From positions 44,536 through 108,535 of the forward strand of contig NZ_JAEMNW010000012.1 in the NCBI RefSeq assembly GCF_016481275.1: a stretch of 64,000 nt of DNA, in the 5' to 3' direction. Numbering within the stretch: the stretch's first letter is position 1; each line of letters opens with the position of its first letter. The notes below the pieces were generated by a model, which saw only the letters and a program-made list of their open reading frames with translations, did not search any database and was not told the DNA's origin. This DNA is from Antrihabitans auranticaus. Its GTDB lineage: Bacteria; Actinomycetota; Actinomycetes; Mycobacteriales; Mycobacteriaceae. Below are positions 62,469-64,000 of the stretch, piece by piece. Made by a program: the position numbers and the translations under genes.

Positions 62469-63629
62469 TCAGACGGGGTCGTGCGCGATCCGGCTCGCCG
62501 GGGTGCCGCCGAGAATCAGCGCCTGCCTGATCGAGCGAATCATCGTCGGTGACCCCGCGATCTGCACCTGCCGGTCCGCCCACGAACCGAAACTGGAAAC
62601 GATGGACCCGATCGGACCGCACAAGCGTTGATGCATTCCCTCGGGCATCTCGGCCGGCGGTTCCGGACTCCACCACGGGTTCGTGTCCAGTTCGCTCACC
62701 GGCACGATCGTCAGCCACGGGTTCGTCATCCCCAACTGCCACAGCGTGAACATGTCGTACAGATCGCACGGGTACCGGCCACCGACGAAAAGATGAACAC
62801 GCGGGTTGGTGCCGCGCATGGCCATTTCCATGATCTGCGCGCGCAGTGGCGCAAGACCGGTTCCCGTACCGATCATCAGGACGTCGTCGCCGCCGTGCAT
62901 GTCCACACGCAGTCCGCCAAGCGGTGCGCCGAGCGACCACCGGTCGCCGACCTGTGTTTCGTTCACCATCGACGGACTCACCCAGCCGCCGGAAATCCGT
63001 CGAACATGAAACTCCAACTCCCCACTGGAGTTCCACGGAATCGCGGGCGAGAAGTAGCGCCACATCCGCGGCCGCTGCGGGATCCGGATCGGCAGATACT
63101 GACCTGCCTCATAAGGCACCGGAACGTCGCAACGCAACCTGATGACCGCCAGATCGTCGAGCACCCTGCGATGCTCGACCACCGTTGCCGACCACTGTGC
63201 GGGCAGATCGTCGGCATCCGCACCCGCGGCCATCGACGTCACGACCGAGTCGATAACCGAGGCCCACGCCGCATCGATCGAGCTCGTCCAGAACAGCGCG
63301 CCCGTGTAGCTCTTCAACGCCGAATGCAACGCTTTGCCGGCTGCGCTGTAGTGCGAACTCTCGACGCCGTACTTGCGGTGGTCACGCCCCAACTGCTCGA
63401 GAAAGCCGGATACACGTTCCCGGTCGTCGAGAATGTCGATGATGTAGCTGAGCGCAGAGACGAACTTCTCGCGTTGCGCGTCCATACCCGCCGGAAACAG
63501 TTGGCGCAGGATCGGATTGTCGCCGAAAAGATAGCCGTAGAACGCATTCGTCAATCGGTCCGTTCCACGGGGCGACTCGGTCACGGTGCGGAAGTTGCTG
63601 CGCACGAGCGCGATCGCACGCGGATTCAC
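62469..63629 (-). CDS. Flavohemoglobin, type II-like, second copy
   Basis: The protein has 386 residues and the same architecture as the gene at 60547. The globin has LGRDHRKYG (His 84), the flavin domain has EAGQYLPIRIP and RMWRYFSPAI, and the nucleotide domain has MIGTGTGLAPLRA and IAGSPTMIRS. The GTG start has GGAGGAG upstream. It is in one unit with the stand-alone reductase. The two full-length copies are clearly alike across all three domains, pointing to duplication. Confidence 0.92.
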   Translation of the reverse strand: MNPRAIALVRSNFRTVTESPRGTDRLTNAFYGYLFGDNPILRQLFPAGMDAQREKFVSALSYIIDILDDRERVSGFLEQLGRDHRKYGVESSHYSAAGKALHSALKSYTGALFWTSSIDAAWASVIDSVVTSMAAGADADDLPAQWSATVVEHRRVLDDLAVIRLRCDVPVPYEAGQYLPIRIPQRPRMWRYFSPAIPWNSSGELEFHVRRISGGWVSPSMVNETQVGDRWSLGAPLGGLRVDMHGGDDVLMIGTGTGLAPLRAQIMEMAMRGTNPRVHLFVGGRYPCDLYDMFTLWQLGMTNPWLTIVPVSELDTNPWWSPEPPAEMPEGMHQRLCGPIGSIVSSFGSWADRQVQIAGSPTMIRSIRQALILGGTPASRIAHDPV

Positions 63630-63677
63630 GAAGTCGGGCTCCTCCGGAAGCGAGGGATTGGTTACCGTCGCACCCTA

Positions 63678-63698
63678 GCCCCGATCCAGGATCGGGGC
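63678..63698. promoter_or_regulatory. Inverted repeat upstream of the second flavohemoglobin
   Basis: GCCCCGATCC and GGATCGGGGC pair exactly around one base, 49 bases before the start codon. The position suits an operator; the binding protein is unknown. A second hairpin with CCCCCGG/CCGGGGG arms lies at 63738-63754. Confidence 0.5.
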
Positions 63699-63781
63699 CA
63701 ATATCTGCCCACCGCCCACTTGCCGACGGAAGGATTTCCCCCGGAATCCGGGGGTTTTCCTTCAGAGTTGCTCGCCTCGGC

Positions 63782-63849
63782 GGCGCTGACCCTCCAGCCG
63801 CACCCCGGCTAGGGAGGCGCTGACCCTCCAGTCGCACCCCGGCTAGGGA
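63782..63849. repeat. Two tandem 34-base repeats
   Basis: Units 63782-63815 and 63816-63849 differ at one base. Each contains CGCACCCCGGCTAGGG and a small AGCCG/CGGCT (or AGTCG/CGGCT) hairpin. The core resembles the arms of the palindrome at 34215-34258, so these may be members of one dispersed repeat family. Confidence 0.8.
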
Positions 63850-63885
63850 GTCGCACCCAAGATTGGGCCCGAATTCAGGGCGGAT

Positions 63886-64000
63886 TCAAGCGGTGGTTGC
63901 AACAGCGGGTGGATTTGGTGGATTGGACAGTAGCTCGTCGAGGACTTCGGCCGGCTTTTTCCAGCCGAGAGTTTTGCGGGGGCGGTTGTTGAGTTGCGCG
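63886..64000 (-). mobile_element. IS30-family transposase, C-terminal end only
   Basis: The minus strand encodes AQLNNRPRKTLGWKKPAEVL followed by about 17 residues and a stop. LNxRPRKTLGWxxPAE is the conserved end of IS30-type transposases of the DDE class. The gene enters from beyond the right edge of the window, so whether it is intact is not known. Confidence 0.87.

Overview
The window is GC-rich, densely coded actinobacterial DNA. It carries iniB-iniA-iniC, an IniR-type regulator, an antigen-85-type mycolyltransferase, an Mtb12-like lipoprotein and a dnaK-grpE-dnaJ-hspR operon with HAIR operators. This points to a mycolic-acid-containing member of the Mycobacteriales (Rhodococcus, Nocardia, Gordonia, Tsukamurella or a relative). 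Genus cannot be fixed from the sequence alone. The aminotransferase, iron-sulfur reductase, iniR, iniBAC and dnaK operon follow the M. tuberculosis Rv0337c-Rv0353 neighbourhood, with lineage-specific genes inserted between the landmarks.

Layout. 1-2.6 kb: the 3' part of a polyprenyl-phosphate sugar transferase and a membrane-anchored Hsp70-like protein. 2.6-8.5 kb: YibE/F transporter, a 6C-type small RNA with terminator, an alanine/aspartate-type aminotransferase, a DUF4344-type metallopeptidase lipoprotein and an S9 peptidase. 8.6-11.7 kb: a large Fe-S reductase with a repetitive Ala/Lys/Pro tail. 12-16.9 kb: a tandem duplicate of secreted glycine-zipper proteins (leader region duplicated too) and a tandem pair of chymotrypsin-fold proteases, one frameshifted. 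16.9-28.1 kb: two more Hsp70-like membrane proteins flanking iniR, divergent from iniB-iniA-iniC. 28.2-30.2 kb: a 27-codon peptide, a DUF4185 protein and a third glycine-zipper protein. 30.3-34.7 kb: the DnaK chaperone operon. 34.8-55.0 kb: a surface-polysaccharide and envelope region (mycolyltransferase, sugar-phosphate transferase, Wzt/Wzm exporter, glycosyltransferases, methyltransferases, a glycosyltransferase-methyltransferase fusion, DUF4012 protein, O-acyltransferase). 55.0-56.6 kb: two more glycine-zipper proteins. 56.7-59.1 kb: a six-gene Asp23/AmaP-type cluster. 59.2-63.6 kb: bacterial nitric oxide synthase, two flavohemoglobins and a stand-alone reductase. 63.7-64 kb: small repeats and the end of an IS30-family transposase.

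Most of the window concerns the cell envelope: building it (glycan assembly and export, mycolylation, acylation), sensing its damage (IniR, IniBAC, Hsp70-like membrane proteins, Asp23 proteins) and repairing proteins (DnaK operon, secreted proteases). The least conventional parts are the NOS-flavohemoglobin-reductase cluster adjoining the Asp23 operon, the three Hsp70-like membrane proteins, and the five-member secreted glycine-zipper family.
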